Shown in pieces: positions 11,441 to 24,258 of a stretch of 64,000 nucleotides of DNA. The stretch's first letter is position 1, and each line of letters starts with the position of its first letter. The translations under genes were made by a program, and so were the position numbers. The notes below the pieces were generated by a model that saw nothing but the letters and a program-made list of their open reading frames with translations, did no database searches and was not told the origin of the DNA. The DNA comes from Corythucha ciliata (Eukaryota; Arthropoda; Insecta; Hemiptera; Tingidae): the NCBI GenBank assembly GCA_038030265.1, contig CM075937.1:4092001-4156000 (forward strand). Reading direction: 5' to 3'.

Positions 11441-11905
11441 TATGAAACCTAAAAATCCTTGGCGAGTAAACGAATATGTAGAAATGAGCTGGGCAGTGGG
11501 CAGTACCCGCGTTTTGGGTTAATGCTGAAAGCTATTTCGCGGCTAAAATCGATAAAATGAGATTGCATGAGTAGAGAACCTTTACTACCAGGACAACTCA
11601 CGGCCATTTTGGGGTAGATAATGTTGAGTTGAACTTGCGGTAATAAAGCCAGATCAGGCCTCACGGTTCTCATCAGTCCTGGTGAGCCAGGTCCTCTCTG
11701 ACTCGGTTTTGCCTGGTCGGGTTGAGCGCCGGGGGCGTGGATCGTAGTGCAGCGTGGCACCCCCGCTCCCAGCGGTGGGCGATCCATCGGCTCCGTACTC
11801 GGCTCAATTTCCGGGTTCATGAGACCAGGACCGAGTAGCTCAGGTAGCTGGCGGTCTGAGGTCGAAACGGAGACTGGACCGCACCTTCGGTGCAATTTTT
11901 CGTGA
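11440..11905. repeat. GC-rich island, probable old transposable-element fragment
   Basis: Base composition changes sharply at about 11630-11900. One type I minisatellite unit (TTTCGCGGCTAAAATCGA) sits at 11535-11552. A compact hairpin GCACCTTCGGTGC lies near the right edge. A 148-codon minus-strand frame (11449-11895) crosses the composition boundary and has no recognisable domain, so it is more likely an accident of GC content than a gene. Confidence 0.35.
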
Positions 11906-12928
11906 TTGTTTGGTGGGTCCTTCTCCCAACATCTTCATAGTTCATTGTTAAAGCCAAAGATCACATTTACTACAGACTGTACATATACTGAAAGAAGTCG
12001 CGAAAAAAAAAAAAAACTCTTCTGGCTTCACTTGCCCTTGCTCTACCCTCGAACCAGACATTTCATTTAAATTCCAATTGTTTTCATTCTCAAGGTGAAA
12101 TAGTTTACATCCCTCAATACACTAAAGTCAATCGCCTTCCTCCATCACTTTTCAACAGAAAGCGACCAAGAAAACTCGACCCTCCCTCCCTTCATTATCT
12201 GACCGGATCCGCCACAACTTTAACGCGAAGATGAAGGGGAGAGGTCTAACTTCGACGGTTGGAAGTTTTCGCGGTAGAAAAACTTGACCGTTCTTTCTTC
12301 CCTGAGGATTTATTTTATAAATTTAACGAATTCAAAATGAAAGAGAGAACAAATCGTAGGGTAGAGGGGGAAAAGGGCTGTTTTTGAATGTAAAAACAAA
12401 AGTTTTTCCAGTTGATGGTAATAATTAATTAAACCGAGGCTTTGTTGAGTTCGACAGAACGTTAATAAAACATTAAAAATAGCAAACGTTCACAAAAAAG
12501 CTTTTCCCAGGGCTTTTAAAAACTTCCTTTCTTTCTTTATGGAGTCTCCCTTCTATACTTTAGAAAATATCTCTTATCCCCACTCCCTCTTTTCCATCGC
12601 TCAATTCTTGAAAAGGGAGGACGTCATTATTATCACATTTCAAGAAATAAGAACCATTTCCAGAAGGTCTCTCGTCGCAGTTTAAGAAAATTGTCGACAG
12701 TGAAAAGGTGGAGGAAGGTCTTAACAGATGCTTACCTTCAGGTTTCCACGAAATTTCCTGAATAAACCCTAACCTTCGAGAAAAAAGTGGGTTAAAAACG
12801 TTTGTGAGCTGTATCAAATGTTGAGATTACCTTTCAGTGCTTTTCCAACTGCGATTAAAATGCTTCATATTCACGCGGAAAGTATATACGGAAAACAGAG
12901 CCAAATTCATACTCACACATCCCTCCAG

Positions 12929-12963
<35 letters not shown>

Positions 12964-15690
12964 CTTCCAGTGACTCAAGAATTGTCACGGAGGAGGCATG
13001 AATTAAAGAGGAGGGTGAGGAGTTGAGATCCTTTTGCTACAAAACTTCATCAAAACCACCTCCCAAACACATCCGGGAGACGGTCACCTACTTGAATAGG
13101 GTCATTTTCTCAACGAGTCAATAAATAATTTTGAAGAAAAGGCATTGAAAATGTCCTGAAAGTGTCCCAATTAATCAATTCTTTAGACTGTCCTAAAATA
13201 ATGTTTCAAATAAAGCGCTTTGGAGGAGGCTGTCAACCAATACTTGATATATAAAGTTGGAATTGTAATAATGAGAGAGGAAAAGTTTTATGGGGGTGTG
13301 GAATATGGGATGGTGACCCATAAGTCCAACGCGGAAACCACTAGCTGCCTCCGGTCAGGCTTCACGTTCCTGAGTCGAATAGGCAATGAACTTTGCTTTT
13401 AGATGAGTCAGTATTAATTGAAAACGGTTCTTGGCGATTAAACATCGTAAAGCAACCGAGTGAAACCATTTCTTCCCTTGACAAAGAACCACGAGAGGCA
13501 GAGCAAAAAACAATAACGGCTAGAGTTGGAGTTATGGGAAAGGCTGAGGGGGCGTTCTCTACTGCACGTTAGCTATAAAAGCGTTCCTCATTAATCATTA
13601 ATTTCAAAATGAGGCGTTAAATCAACGGAAGTTTGGCTCCCGATGTATACGCACAATGCTCGCGGTCAGTTTCACTCAACTATCTCGCTGGTAATACACC
13701 CCCCTCCCCTCCTCCAGCATTTACTTGTTCGCTCATTCACTTCGTTGCGCCCCTCCACCTCTCACCATAGCGAAACCCGGCGTAATGTCTAAAGGCAAAC
13801 TGATTTGCTTTCCAAACTCCATTAAAGAATCCCCCCTCGAGGGCTTTATGAAATGAGAGCGGTAGAGGTGCGGGATTTGTGGGGTTCACGTGAATATGTT
13901 ATGGTTGCGGCAGAATAGAGCGATCGAAAAATGAACCTGGTGGGAAAAGATATATTCGTGTGGGGGGGGGGGGGAATGGGCTGTTGGACTGGAAGTAAAT
14001 TGTGTGCGTGAAAGAGAAACGGATATATGACTGTGAAATATGAGTATATGTTTACCGGCTTCCTATATTTTCTTCTCGGCTTCAGACGTGTTAATGTCTT
14101 ATCTTTATTTTCCCCTTTTCAAAAAAAAATCCGACTTTCCTGACATGAATAGGCCCCAAGCTTCAATATATTCATATCAATGCATTCCTCGCTCAATTTG
14201 GAGATTGGCAGAAGGGACCTGATTTAATTGCACTGGAAACAGTTTTCACCAACTAAGATGTTGGCTCCCTGTATTCTTTCATTTATGTAAATATCATTTA
14301 TTCAAACTGGGCGAGGTCGTAAAATGTAATATTAGCCGGCTTCACATCCAGTCTCAAGGACTTCCTTCTTTTGTTTAATTAAAGGCTCGAGGTTTCACAG
14401 TTCGCACAAAGCAGGCCGAACAACGTTGTTGATTATTTTCTTGTTTGGTAAGCTCTGTAGCATAATACTGTTATAAGAACAGAGAGACTTCGTGTTGAAA
14501 GAATATTAACAGCCAGTCAAACATGAAAATACCAAATTCTGTAACGGTTAAATAAAAGTAAAATGAGTTGCGATTTGGAAACAAGGAGGATAACTGTGCT
14601 TGAAGGGTGCAAACTCTTTTTAAAAGGCCCTTCTCTAGCACTATGTTTCCGAGAACGTTCAAAATTAAGTTCTTCACTTGTTTAAAACATTTTATCCGTC
14701 CCTCCTTCTTTCTCTGGGAGCACTTTTTACTTTTCATACAAGGAGAACATCAATTATTCCTTTAATGGTAGTTTCTCCCTCTTATGACTCCCACACTTTA
14801 GCTGGAAAGAGAAAGAGAAAAAAATCTCGGTTCTTTTTCATCATCTCCCCTCTTCATTATCTCCCTTTTTCTCGCAGTTTAGTATGTTTTTACGCCCGTG
14901 CCATTTTTGCCACCCTTGCAAGTCTCTTGAAAGCCCCTTTCCACCCAAGTTCAGGACCTTAGGAGGTTGAAATCTATTGATTTTGTAATTAAGAACGAAG
15001 AATGGCATGGATAAAGGGATGAAGTATTCTTAATGTCAGAGGAGAGGGGTCTCGTCGTCTCTTATGTACTTACAAATGACAAGGATACGCTTCGCTTCTG
15101 CTGGATGTGAGAGTGACGCCAAGGAATAGTATCTTCGATTGGAATAGGAACAAGAAGACGAATAATCTTTTTTTCTTTTCAGTGATTACTTTTGTCAATT
15201 CCAATGTCATAATTTGAGTACAACCGCTGGGAATGAGGCGGAGGATGGCTTAATCGTAATCACTCCCCCCGCAAGCAGGCATTCTCAACTGTGTGATCCC
15301 CCCCCCCACCACTCTTCTATTTCATAATTTCTTGACCCACCGTCATCATTTTCGGGAACCTTTTGCTCCCTGGGAATATTACGTCAGATTACTTCAAATA
15401 TATTCTCATTTTCGCAGGAGATAAAGAAGAAAGAAAGAAAAATACCCACGCACTATGAGTGGCGAGCTATGAGTCATTTGAAGAAAACCTCCAAAATTAG
15501 CCTTAAATGAGTCCCGAATCAGTTTGCTTTTGAAAGATTCCCATTCTAGCCAATAGAAGGCAGCTGCCCCCCTCCGCTGTTAATGGGGGAGGCTGACAGA
15601 TGCTAAAAACGTATTAAAGTAGAGAAAACATTAAAAAATACATTACTTTGCCTGTGATAGATGGGTTCGCGCTGGAAATTCGTGATCCAG
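11906..15690. other. No supported gene; simple-sequence tracts
   Basis: AT-rich sequence with a 30-base A run (12932-12961), a G13 run (13962-13974) and a C10 run (15298-15307). Splice-like minus-strand sites near 12736-12773 and 15074 are listed under rejected observations. Confidence 0.55.
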
Positions 15691-16080
15691 GGTGAGCTAT
15701 ATATAGACGCAGTACAGAGGCACATCCACTCGTGGATAGGGCGGTCCACCAGCCTCAATGGCCGGCCGACAATGCCCTGTGAATGTCTGAGAGCAAAACG
15801 GAGACCAGGCCGCTCTTATAGAGGCAATGTGTGACAAATTCAACCTTTTTATAGGCTTGTAAGTTAACGCTCTAATTTGCCTTCCGCTAACGCCGTTTTT
15901 GCCCGCTATAGAACCGTTGCCAGTATATAGGCGAGAATTTTTCCGTGGACGGTTGACGCGCAATCGAAACCTCCGAAGTCCAAGAAAATTCGCCAAAAGG
16001 AATGACAACGCGAAGCGCGTGAGGGGGCACTGACGACCCCCGAAAATGGGGCGAAATTCAACATTGGGCGACAACGAAAT
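15690..16080. repeat. GC-richer segment, dispersed copy 3
   Basis: Shares the GCGCAATCGAA and GTCCAAGAAAA blocks with 1-260 and 6.86 kb. A 125-codon minus-strand open frame covers it but resembles no known family. Confidence 0.3.
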
Positions 16081-16089
16081 TATGTTTGA

Positions 16090-16112
16090 CCAACCGCATG
16101 AAATGTGGTTGG
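16090..16112. repeat. Short hairpin
   Basis: CCAACCGCAT and ATGTGGTTGG pair over ten positions (one G-T wobble) around a three-base loop, directly followed by a T run. Function unknown. It could be a repeat end. Confidence 0.5.
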
Positions 16113-19100
16113 TTTTTTCGGTTGTATCGTTGTGTTGTATATCCCTCAGAATAACAATTCGTTCGAAAGGGCGAATTGAATCGAATGATCATAATCGCAA
16201 GATAAACTAACCTTTAATGAAAGTAAAAATATTATTTGAAGATGTTCCCATTTAGGAAAATGTCGTCAATTGGAATTTCTACCTCACCCTAACCCCAACC
16301 ATTCTTGAGCCCACCCCTTCTCAGTGGTGCATTATTAACACCAATCGGGAATTTTATTATTTTGTTTGGATCTGCCCTCCCCCCCTCCCGGTCGCAATTA
16401 CTATTCCTAACGCAGCTAGTTCATAATAGAATCTGGTACAAGTGTGGTCAACGAACTTTTACAATAGGAGTTGTTTCCCATTCCGCAAAACAAACAGAAG
16501 AAATACAAAAAAAAGCTTCCAAGCATCTCCCCTCTCTCCTTCTGAAGAATTTCCTGGGTATAAGAATAAGACAATGTGGTGATTGGGGGGGGGGTCAAGG
16601 AATGGGGCAATGGGGCGGCAGGCTTTCAACTTTGAAATTCGTTTTTCGATTTCTTCTCCAGCACCAATCAAAGTAGCGCCCCTTTCTCTTGTTTATCGAG
16701 CTCAAAATTTGATCGCAGGGGATGTGAAGCAATATGTATTTGCTCACACGCTGAAGAATGAACATAAGTACATTCTTATTTAGTGTTGTTTTGTCGACTT
16801 TCAACGGGTCCGAGGCCAATTTTTTTTTTGGTTCGGCCGAAAATGATTTCACCCCAACTCATAAGGACGAACTTCTTTGCACCAATGTGTTTCCTTCAAA
16901 AACAAAGTCAAGCTCGTTGGCTTGACATTTAATAATTCCCGTGCCTGCATTGTGTTTCTTAATTCAGTGATAAATCTCAATTCAAAGAGCTCATAATAAG
17001 TTTAAAAAAGAGAGAGATACTTTCTTTTCCATATAGCGACGAGGACAGTCTTTTTTTACAATTATAATTCTTTCCCGTAAAAAGGGAAACGACTCTCATT
17101 TCTCTCATTTCCGCTTTCCCCCTTTTCCTTCACGTATAATTTTGGTTTATCTCTTGAGTGCTGCGACATCCATTTCGGTTGCCAGTTTCCATCTTAATGG
17201 TCCCTGACAATTAGTCCCTTTTTTTTCGATCATAAATAAATATTTAAACGCCCAGCCTCAACATTTCTTATATTTTAATTTGTCTCGTATAGGTACATAT
17301 CTCATTGTTTCCCCTTAAAATAAAAAAGAGTTCACGAGCTCTTCAAAGCCTCGGACGCTTGCACGCCTTCGTAGAGAAGAAAATTGTCTTGAACTTGCTC
17401 AACCTGACCCTAATACAAGACTCAAGACGAAACTTTCACTGCCGAGAAATGACGTTGAAATCATCGCACGGGCGAACAAACTGAACTAATGAATAACTAT
17501 AATTTCATTCAATTAATAGATTGGATTCTACGACTTGAATTATTATGGGGACAATATGAGGGGGGGGGGTAGCATTTCGTTGCCATTCAGACAACAGGGT
17601 CACCAAATGCACTCGCAAGGGACAAAGATCCGTCCTTAAACGCTTGTAAAGCCATTCGCAGTCTCCAGGCACCGGGAGACGTAAATTCATACAGGCGTTT
17701 TCCTTTCAATGCAATACACTCGTGTGGTGTAAGTTTTTCCACCCGTCCTCTCTGAATTGAAACATATGTTTATGGAGAGGACACGGCACTACACTTGGGG
17801 GCGTTTGTTTTATATTCCTACCACTGTTTGAAGAGCCGTGAGGCTTGTACGACGAGGTATATCAGGCCTAAAAACGATTTTACAGGTTTAGTGATGAGGA
17901 CGTTATTCATCTTGCAGCTCGCGCGCCTCAATAGATGAGAAATGATGACCACCACTGAGACCGCCAATGAGACGACCACTAACAGTAGAGCCCAATGCAA
18001 ATAAAGCTCCTCACCATCGAACGTATAGGTCTTCAGAAGGGGGAGGGGACTCTCACAATGTTTTTTCCCTCGCTACTCAATAGTTGAGACAATTCTTTCG
18101 GCGGCCCATTGACGATTGCCCTATATTCTCAAAATTTTCGGAAACTAATTGTGAAACATTGTAATTTTTTGACCTCGAGAAGCTAAAAGTCCATTTCCGA
18201 TTGTAAGCACCCTCCCCCCATCCTATATCTCTATAAACGGACTTTCTTCGTGGGCAACCTTGTGGAACCCTTTCGCCCTTCCACAATAAAGCTACTTCAC
18301 AATTGGAGTTATAGTTGTTCGTGTATTACAAAGAAAAAAGTTCCAGAAATGTTCAATTTCGTTTGATGGCAATTGATTCGAAGGAAAGAACGGGGATGAG
18401 GTGTAAGAATAGAAGGATGGAAAACTGAGTAGTCACAGTTGTCGTTTTATAAGAAAGACGACGTCTACGAAAATGATGGGGAGGGGGAATTGATTTCTCG
18501 GAGTAAATGATGTCTTCAAATACAATAAGTAATTAAGCTTGAAAAGCAAAAATCCCCTTTTTTCCACAAAAAAAAAAAAAATAATAATAATAATAGCTTG
18601 AAAGGAGTTGCGACTCGCGGATAAAGTATAAAGAGAGAAATGTGGAAAGATTTTCTACTTTATATTCTTCTGGGAAATGAGAGTAGAAAGAAAATATGTA
18701 CAAAAAGACAATCTCTCTCTTCTCCCCTTTCTCCTCAGTTCATTTTAATAGAGTTTATAATAAATTCTAAATGAGAATATTACCGAGGTTCAAGATTGCT
18801 TGCTAAAATTTGATGCTTCAATGGTTTCGTATACACTATTTGGTGGCTCACTATGACTGAAGTGATTCCTACGATTTCAATGAGTCCAGGGAAATAATTA
18901 CTTTATTGGGAATAGCTTACTAATTGCACAACGGCACAAAGGGGGTTTTCGGTACAAGCTATGGTCATTCAGGCTTCTCTGCTTTCAAACGATTCGAATC
19001 AGTATCGGTGGGAACTATTTTCGTAATTTACATCATCTCACTATTTTCCCGGTGTTTTGAAGTCTTTAGAATTTAATTAAAGAAAGGAGGGCAGACGAGG

Positions 19101-21466
19101 GAGAGGAAATCAAGGACGTGAATCAATATTTTCGTGTTCAAGACGAAATTTAAATTAATTTTAAAAGGGTGAAAAAATACAATGAATATTCTGGTGGTAG
19201 TGGCGAGGGGCTTGTGCTGCATGGGACCATAATTTATCTTTACGGGACTGAATGAGTAAAACAGTGTGTGACCTAAATATACAGTGGAAAACTGTAATAA
19301 TTTCCTAGCGTCAACATTTTTGTATTTGGAGCCAACTGCCAAATATAAATCGGCGATCGTTCGACTTGAAAAATGAAGCGAAATGAGCAGTCGTGACGTC
19401 CTTGTGTGTGTATTCGAATATTCAAAAGAAAAGAAAATCACGAAGCGAAAAGTTTTTTTTTATATGGTAATAATGTTGAAAAGGAAAGCGTCAAAATCCA
19501 TTTGTCATCATCACCATCACCTTCATTCAATTTTCAAAACCTTGCGCCACTCTCACCCCTTCCCCCCAATCATCTTTTTTTCTGTAACTATACGGTTTTT
19601 TTGAGAAAAAATGTGTCTCCAGAAAATCTGATTGGAATAAACCTTCACTACATGCGTGCAAACGGAGACGGCGGCGGCGCTTTGCCCGTTGAGTTAAATC
19701 CCCCAAGGACGCAGGATTTCGAGACTGATTCTTTTTTTGTCTATTAAAGGGGGTTGGCCGGTCGATGGCATGAGTTTAAATTCTCCGATTAACGGCGAGC
19801 TCCATTCGACTCTCGAGTCTCGTTGTGAAACTTCATTTTTGATCCATCAAAAATCTCCTTAAACTCATAACAACACACAAATCAAACGAGTTTTGTAGAT
19901 CCCGAGCCTAAATTACGCACCATTAATACGACCGGTAACTGATGTATCTCTAAATCCCCTTTTAATCGATCTGCTTTCCCGTCAACATCCTTTATACTTA
20001 ATTTGTAACAGATAGGGGAAACCGTGGATAGTGCATTATAATTTATAAGGATAATTAATTAGTGAAAATAGCAACAAATATAACCAAAACAAATTAAATT
20101 GATTGATTAATTAACGCATGGTATTTTCCTTTCACTTAAGGACGTCACAAGTAGAAAGAAGTAACAACTTCAAAAGGGTTATCCGCGTAAGCCATTTCTG
20201 AATTACCTTGGCATTTGGGTAATATTCTCGCCACTCAATCGTTGCCAGTTGTGACAAAAGACCTTTCTACTCCGTAATCTTGATTCTTGAGTCATTTGTG
20301 ATAAATGAACAGGTCCGAGAAATCCTTCATTTATATCTACTTCCTACTAATAAAAGTTTAACCTGGTTTACCGCTGGGACTACTGTGTTTAACTGCGGGA
20401 AGGCGTGTTATGTAAGTTTCTAGTTTTTGCTTTGTTTTTGTGTCTTTTCCAACTACAGAGGAAGAGGTAAGAAACTGGATCGCCAGACGCTGCCCGGGAT
20501 TTTGTTGTTGTTTTTTAGTTCTTCGTTACAGAAATGAGGCAAAAAAGGAGACAACTGCTGAGTTAATATCCGTGTTCTGAATTTGATTTCCAGCGTACTA
20601 TGTAATCAACCTGTTAATTTAAGATGAAAGGCTGTCCTGTGAGTAGTATGCCAACTCATATCTCAAACTACGTTCGCGGAACGTGATACCTACTTGAATT
20701 TGTTTATTCAGATGAAATGCTATAGACCCACGAGGGTATTCATACGAAAGTGCCGAGACCTTCTTCCCCTTCATCATCATTCCTCCCTTTCTATCACACA
20801 TTGACGCACGGAAGCGAATCGTATAATACAGCTAAACTCGCTGTCTAGTTCGGGATGTGTGCTTCAAAGGTGCGGGTGATGAGAAGACTTGAAAGAACGG
20901 GTGTATGTGGCTCTGATTGTGGGAGCGTCAATACCACTTAATTGAATGGTTAACTCAATATGTGACGTTAAAGGGACAGTAGAGAGGAAATCGTATGAGG
21001 GGAGTATTGATTTTTTCCCTTTATTCTGAAAAGCGGAAACTCAATTTTGAAACATAAAGAAAGGAGAAAAATATTGGAGTTTCCCTCGCCATTGCGGCTG
21101 AAAACTAAACAGATTACAGTTCTCAATAATCTGGTGACCCTCTTCTCCACCCATCACCCACTCACTGCATTTGTATGCATCAGCCAGAACGAATTCCGAA
21201 GGCATGGAAAAGGGTGATTATTGATTTAAATGCTAAATTCGAAACAACTAACGCTTCATGTGGAAGAACAACCATCAAGGTTCTCGAATTTCAATCATTA
21301 CATCGAGTTAATCATCATATTAAGGATTATTAAGGCCGCAAAGAAAGGTTTTCTAGAAGAGGCAAACTGTATTCGCAACTACCCCCCCCCCCCCAAAGCA
21401 CCTACCGTATAAATATCAAGAATATGAAATCAGCTCGGACTCGATTTTTTCCAGTAACATCATATA
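16113..21466. other. No recognisable gene or element
   Basis: Over 5 kb of AT-rich sequence with poly-G/C runs at 16585-16594, 17560-17569 and 21382-21394 and short A or T runs. The longest frames (123 and 122 codons) show no domain and no splice context. Confidence 0.55.
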
Positions 21467-21689
21467 CTTCCTTTCATGGGCGTAGCCAGTGGGGGGCAGG
21501 GGAGGGCAGTTGCCCTCCTCTAGAATCAATAGCGCAGATTTCAAGGGGCCTACCCCCAAATTCCATCAAAAAATTAAAATCCAACTGGACTAACACATTT
21601 TCAATCTTTAAAAATTCCGCAGGTCTTGCTCAGCAGCAACAGAACCAATTCCTCAAATTCCGCTCACTATTACGCCAATTTCGCTGTTT

Positions 21690-22480
21690 TTTATTTTGGT
21701 GAAAACAAAATTTCACACAATACAAGACCACTATCGCAGGTCCTTGATCTGGCTAACAGAAACACACATTTCTTGGATTTCACTTCATAAAACCAGTTTT
21801 GCGTATTTTTTTCAAAAAAAAAAAAAATACAAAGCAATACATTTTCACGTAGGTAGGTATCGGTTTCACCAAAATTCAAAAATTCGCGGATGTTTTGTTG
21901 TTGAAAAACAGATTTATTTCGAGGGTCGGCTTAGTCTGGAAACCAATTTTGCTGATTTTTCGCACTGAAATCCCATTTTCGCAGGTTCAACTAACTCAAA
22001 ATTCGAACTCGGATTTCACAACAACAAAAATTTTGTGGGTTTTTTCTCGCAAAAAAACAAAAAACATTTTGTTAATTGAAAATCTAATTTCATGGATTTA
22101 TGTTGCTAAAAAACCAATTTTGCGAGGTTGCCGACACTGTGAGACCAAGTTCACTGATTTTGCGCACTAAAATCCGATTTTAGCTGGTTTGACTCACTAA
22201 ACAAACCGATTGCTCGGGTTTTCATCACTAAAAACCAATTTTGCCGATTATCCACAGTATAATGTAATGCCTTATTCAAAAACAAATTTTGCACATTCAC
22301 CAATTCTTTGTGTTTTCCTCGCCAAAAACCATTTTTGCGAGCTCACTAAAACCCTGATTTTGTGGGTTTTGGCTTGAGAAGATGTTTCACGGGATCTCCT
22401 CTCTCAAAAACGTTACATCTGCGTGGATTTTCCAATGTTATTCACCGATTGGCTCACTAAAACGTCAATTTCCGGGGTTT
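21690..22480 (-). repeat. Type II ~30-bp degenerate minisatellite array (inverse orientation)
   Basis: Units read AAAACCAATTTTGCGGGTTT followed by TGCTCACT, the reverse complement of arrays at 51.1-51.7 and 59.8-61.1 kb. Unit length varies from about 28 to 33 bp. A plus-strand frame at 21895-22170 is the array read in phase. Confidence 0.75.
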
Positions 22481-22483
22481 TGC

Positions 22484-22760
22484 TAAAGTCTGTTCACTTA
22501 GTGATGGACTCTCGCCCGCCCCCAAATTTAATGAAATGAGCTTCCACTTTACCCCTTCCACTAAAAATAACGCACCGGGAATGATTTTAGAACAAATGCT
22601 CATCATGTAGCGTCTATAGGTAACCATAGTGCCCGTAGAAAAAGTTTGTTGTTGATCAGTTGTTTTAATTTCATTAAATATTTTTGGTGGGAGTGGAGAA
22701 ATCGAACTATCGAAATGAAGCAACACGTTCGAGAGTCCATCACTAAGTGGACAGACTATA
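22484..22760. mobile_element. 273-bp mariner-like MITE with TA target duplication
   Basis: Element 22486-22758. Long terminal inverted repeats AGTCTGTTCACTTAGTGATG... (left) and the reverse complement of the right end AGTCTGTCCACTTAGTGATG... continue through GACTCTCG, with a single mismatch in about 28 bp. TA occurs on both sides (22484-22485 and 22759-22760), the duplication used by Tc1/mariner elements. There is no transposase. It interrupts the type II array, so it inserted after the array formed. Confidence 0.75.
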
Positions 22761-22859
22761 GCTATTAGAGTACCATATTTGCGAGCATTTGCCCGCTAGC
22801 TCAAACCGTGTTTAGCTCACTGGGCCAGCCACACTTTTGGTGGGAGAGAAAATGCCAGC

Positions 22860-24170
22860 CCTTTTTACCGTTTCAGTTCTAAAATTTAAAGTTGAACTCC
22901 AAAAGTATCACTCTTTCCTGGGGGAGAAGTTTTCAGTTTTTCTAAATAAAATCCGAAATAGATGGCTACAAACGACAGTTTTCCAGCGGATATTACTTTT
23001 TGACGGATAGTGGCCGTTTCTGTGCAAATTTAGTCTCTGATGACTGAGAATTGAAGTGATTCTAACCTCAAGATCTTGTTATGAGCCAGCAAAAAGGCAA
23101 TGGTGCATCTGATATTTCCGCAGTGGATCCAGTTTTCCTCAAGAGGAGTTGCACAGAGTCCCCCCCCCCCCATTTTACTCGTGAATGAGCACTATTTTTA
23201 GCCTCGCATTGACGTTTTTCCTTCATTTTAGGTGAAACTGAGTGCTTTTTCACAACTCTACATCGAACTAGCCCACTTTCATTATTTTAGCCGTAAGGTA
23301 TCAAAAAACCGTGAAATAACGGATTTTTGATTTACTATTTCAATTACTGCGGCCTGGGCATCGCCTAACCGCGAATTGTATGCGTTCTATCAATTTCAGT
23401 CGCCAAAGAGCAGTGTTTCCTCAATTTCCAGCCCTGACAATTCCTCCACAAGAAACGGTGACAATTTTGCCAATGCGTTTACCCTCAATTTTAGCCGCAA
23501 ATTAGTGCTTTTTCCCCTCTTCAAATTTTATCAGTGCAATAGTCCACATATTCCGCAAGTTAGCGAATTTCGTTAATTTTGACCCGGACGTTGCAATGCG
23601 AAATCTAGTGAAATGGGTGTTTTCCTCAATTTCACCTGTGCACGAACAATTTTAGCCGTGAATAAGCAATTTTTCAAAAATGTACGCTCAAAAGTCACGC
23701 TCTTTCTCAATTGTACCCGGTAACTTGCAATGTATTAGTATAAAAACGGTCAATTATCACTTTTCCGCAATTTTTACCGAGATTTTGGTTCGAAAAACCA
23801 TAAACTGGCGCCTTTACTCAATTTCACCAGCGTAAATGAGCTCCATTTCTCAATTTCAGCTGTGAATTAGCGTCTGTCCTCAATTTTAGCCGCAAATGAG
23901 TGATTTTTCTCAATTCTAAATTGAACGAACATTTAGTTTGCCAATTTTAGCCTCGAAAAGAGCTCTATAAACCGTGAATTAGCGCATTTTCTTAATTTCG
24001 TCCCAGACTTTGCATCGCGAATCCACAAATTGGTGTTTTCCTCATTTCAACCGCGAATGATGAGATTTATTTCTCAAGTTTAACGTGAATCAGCTCTATT
24101 TCTCAATTTTAGCCGTGAATGGGTGTTTTTCCTCAGTCTCAGTCGCAAAATGTTCTTTTCTGGATTTCTC
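22860..24170 (-). repeat. Type I minisatellite array (inverse orientation)
   Basis: Units read TCAATTTTAGCCGCGAATTA followed by GCGCTTTTTC, the reverse complement of the array at 4.4-5.9 kb. It ends against a C11 run (24179-24189) just inside the right end of the hAT-like element. Confidence 0.8.
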
Positions 24171-24258
24171 AAGACGTGCCCCCCCCCCCACCCAACTCTG
24201 GATCCGTGCCTTGCTGCCCACGCCTTGATCACGGGCTGGCTACGCCCCTGCTTTCTTT

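Larger units (their letters stand above)
21467..24258. mobile_element. hAT-like non-autonomous element carrying two minisatellite families
   Basis: The element spans 21475-24250 (2776 bp). The left end CATGGGCGTAGCCAG (21475-21489) matches the reverse complement of the right end, CAGGGGCGTAGCCAG (24236-24250), at 14 of 15 positions. Flanking 8-bp sequences CTTCCTTT (21467-21474) and CTTTCTTT (24251-24258) differ at one base, as expected for an aged hAT target duplication. Behind each end lies a G- or C-rich subterminal stretch. There is no transposase. The interior is type II array, a mariner-like MITE, then type I array, so the whole unit is a repeat container. Confidence 0.75.

Noticed and set aside
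11449..11895. 148-codon minus-strand open frame
   Set aside because: It crosses a GC composition boundary and includes a minisatellite unit. No domain is recognisable.
12736..12773. 38-base minus-strand interval between TCTCGAAG and GAAG|GTAAGC
   Set aside because: Very short, weak acceptor, and the longer open frame simply runs through it.
15070..15210. 46-residue minus-strand ORF with hydrophobic segment and GTAAGT near its end
   Set aside because: Long lysine run and pyrimidine-rich tract explain the hydrophobicity. No promoter or acceptor is convincing.
20223..20420. Open plus-strand frame ending at TAT|GTAAGT
   Set aside because: The acceptor side is poor and the frame starts without ATG.
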